Assembly (NCBI GenBank): GCA_018136815.1
Contig: CM030938.1
Coordinates: forward strand, 1,524,202 to 1,588,201
Direction of reading: 5' to 3'
Source of the DNA: Isochrysis galbana
Taxonomy: Eukaryota; Haptophyta; Isochrysidales; Isochrysidaceae
Length of the DNA stretch: 64,000 nucleotides
Shown: positions 63,306-64,000 of the stretch, one piece after another
How positions within the stretch are numbered: position 1 is the first letter of the stretch
Layout of the letters: each line of letters starts with the position of its first letter
The notes under the pieces: model-generated
What the model was told of the DNA's origin: nothing
The model's input: the letters and a program-made list of their open reading frames with translations, nothing else
Databases searched by the model: none
Made by a program: the position numbers and the translations under genes

Positions 63306-64000
63306 GCCGTGACCGGCGGAGGGTCGAACGCCGTACCACCGTTCGGCGCCACGGTCACGCCGGGAGACGGAGACGGCGAACTGCAGGTGGACGAGGACGA
63401 GGGCGTCGCTGTGGTTCTCGCGCGATGGGGACGCCTCTGCGCTTACGAGCACGACGGAGCACCTGATCGAGCGTCCCCACGTCGGGCAAGCGAACAATGT
63501 CCGAGCGGGTGCGCATGGCACGGGAGCGAGTGGTCGCTGGCATGGCAGCTCCTGCGAGAAGTTCGCTCCCCTCCCTCCACACCCACAAACAACCTCACTC
63601 AGCCATGCCAGCCATGCTAGCCACCCCAACCACTCAACCACTCCAAACCTCTCACCCAACCTACTACCGACCAGCTCCACCTGCGCCGCATCGCCTGGAC
63701 CCGAACGAACACACACACCCCGCCTCCTTCCTCGCCCCTCCGGTCACCCCCAGCCATCTCTTCGCCTCACCAACCCAACACCCATCAGCCTGCCAAGCGC
63801 TCCCTTCCAGAGCAATCCCCAACCACCACCACCACCACCACTCCCTCATTTCGCAACGCCGCCACCCTACCATCACCACCTCACGCCAATTCCTACTCCC
63901 TCGCCACCAGCCCAGCCTCACTTCTACTCCCCCATGCCCAGCTCCGGCCCTGTCGCCCACCCAACCATGCATCCTTTCCTTTCCTCCCTCTCACCTCACC
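63306..64000. other. GC-rich and then pyrimidine-rich flank; no gene seen
   Basis: Follows the LINE fragment. CA/CC-rich from 63570 on, with (CCA)n near 63820. Open frames lack any domain. Confidence 0.4.

Overview
This window looks like nuclear DNA of a eukaryotic alga with a secondary, chlorophyll-c type plastid; a haptophyte or similar alga is my best guess. The reasons are spliced genes with GT-AG introns (plus two apparent GC-AG introns), a fucoxanthin-chlorophyll type light-harvesting protein, small proteins with signal-peptide plus transit-peptide-like leaders, GC-rich coding DNA with huge (CT)n/(GA)n and poly-G/poly-C tracts, and a heavy load of LINE, LTR and SINE-like elements. There is one assembly gap of 100 N at 3610-3709.

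Layout. 2-854: 3' half of a CAX-type Ca2+/H+ antiporter. 2956-3913 (-): DUF1664-like membrane/coiled-coil protein broken by the gap. 4836-7124 (-): Gag-like orphan ORF. 7592-8222 (-): internally deleted LINE copy. 10392-15324: NCX-type Na+/Ca2+ exchanger with two Calx-beta repeats. 15977-16496 and 19292-19663: AT-rich islands with a broken orphan ORF and the 3' part of an Asp/Asn beta-hydroxylase-like gene. 17048-18043 (-): F-box plus cytochrome b5 protein. 20998-22640: PRMT6-like arginine methyltransferase. 24167-26138: very young non-autonomous LTR element with apparently identical LTRs. 26765-32412: TRPM-like channel with a SLOG domain followed by TWO tandem Nudix (NUDT9-like) domains placed before the channel. 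32904-33695: SINE-like element with 18-bp target duplication. 35457-38674: mitochondrial HSP90 (TRAP1). 39621-45896: intact two-ORF LINE with 17-bp target duplication. 46390-47250: orphan gene with a TATA box. 48814-50232: voltage-gated K+ channel. 50381-52032: nested SINE-like elements. 52495-53325 (-): secreted ADP-ribosyltransferase-like protein. 54714-55133 and 58418-58930 (-): plastid-targeted small membrane proteins. 55536-58031: SINE-like element interrupted by a second LTR-type element. 59776-60714 (-): light-harvesting protein. 61415-61879: secreted or plastid orphan. 62850-63305: another 5'-anchored LINE fragment.

How it fits together. The host genes are unrelated housekeeping, plastid and ion-transport genes, each usually preceded by a GA/CT-rich tract. 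Four of them (CAX, NCX, TRPM-like, Kv) handle cations. The most interesting object is the TRPM-like protein: its SLOG and two Nudix domains lie N-terminal to the channel, unlike animal TRPM2, whose single Nudix domain is C-terminal. The mobile elements form datable layers: a young LTR element, an intact LINE, SINE-like copies with LINE-type long target duplications, one SINE copy inserted in the tail of another, and an LTR element inserted inside a SINE copy.
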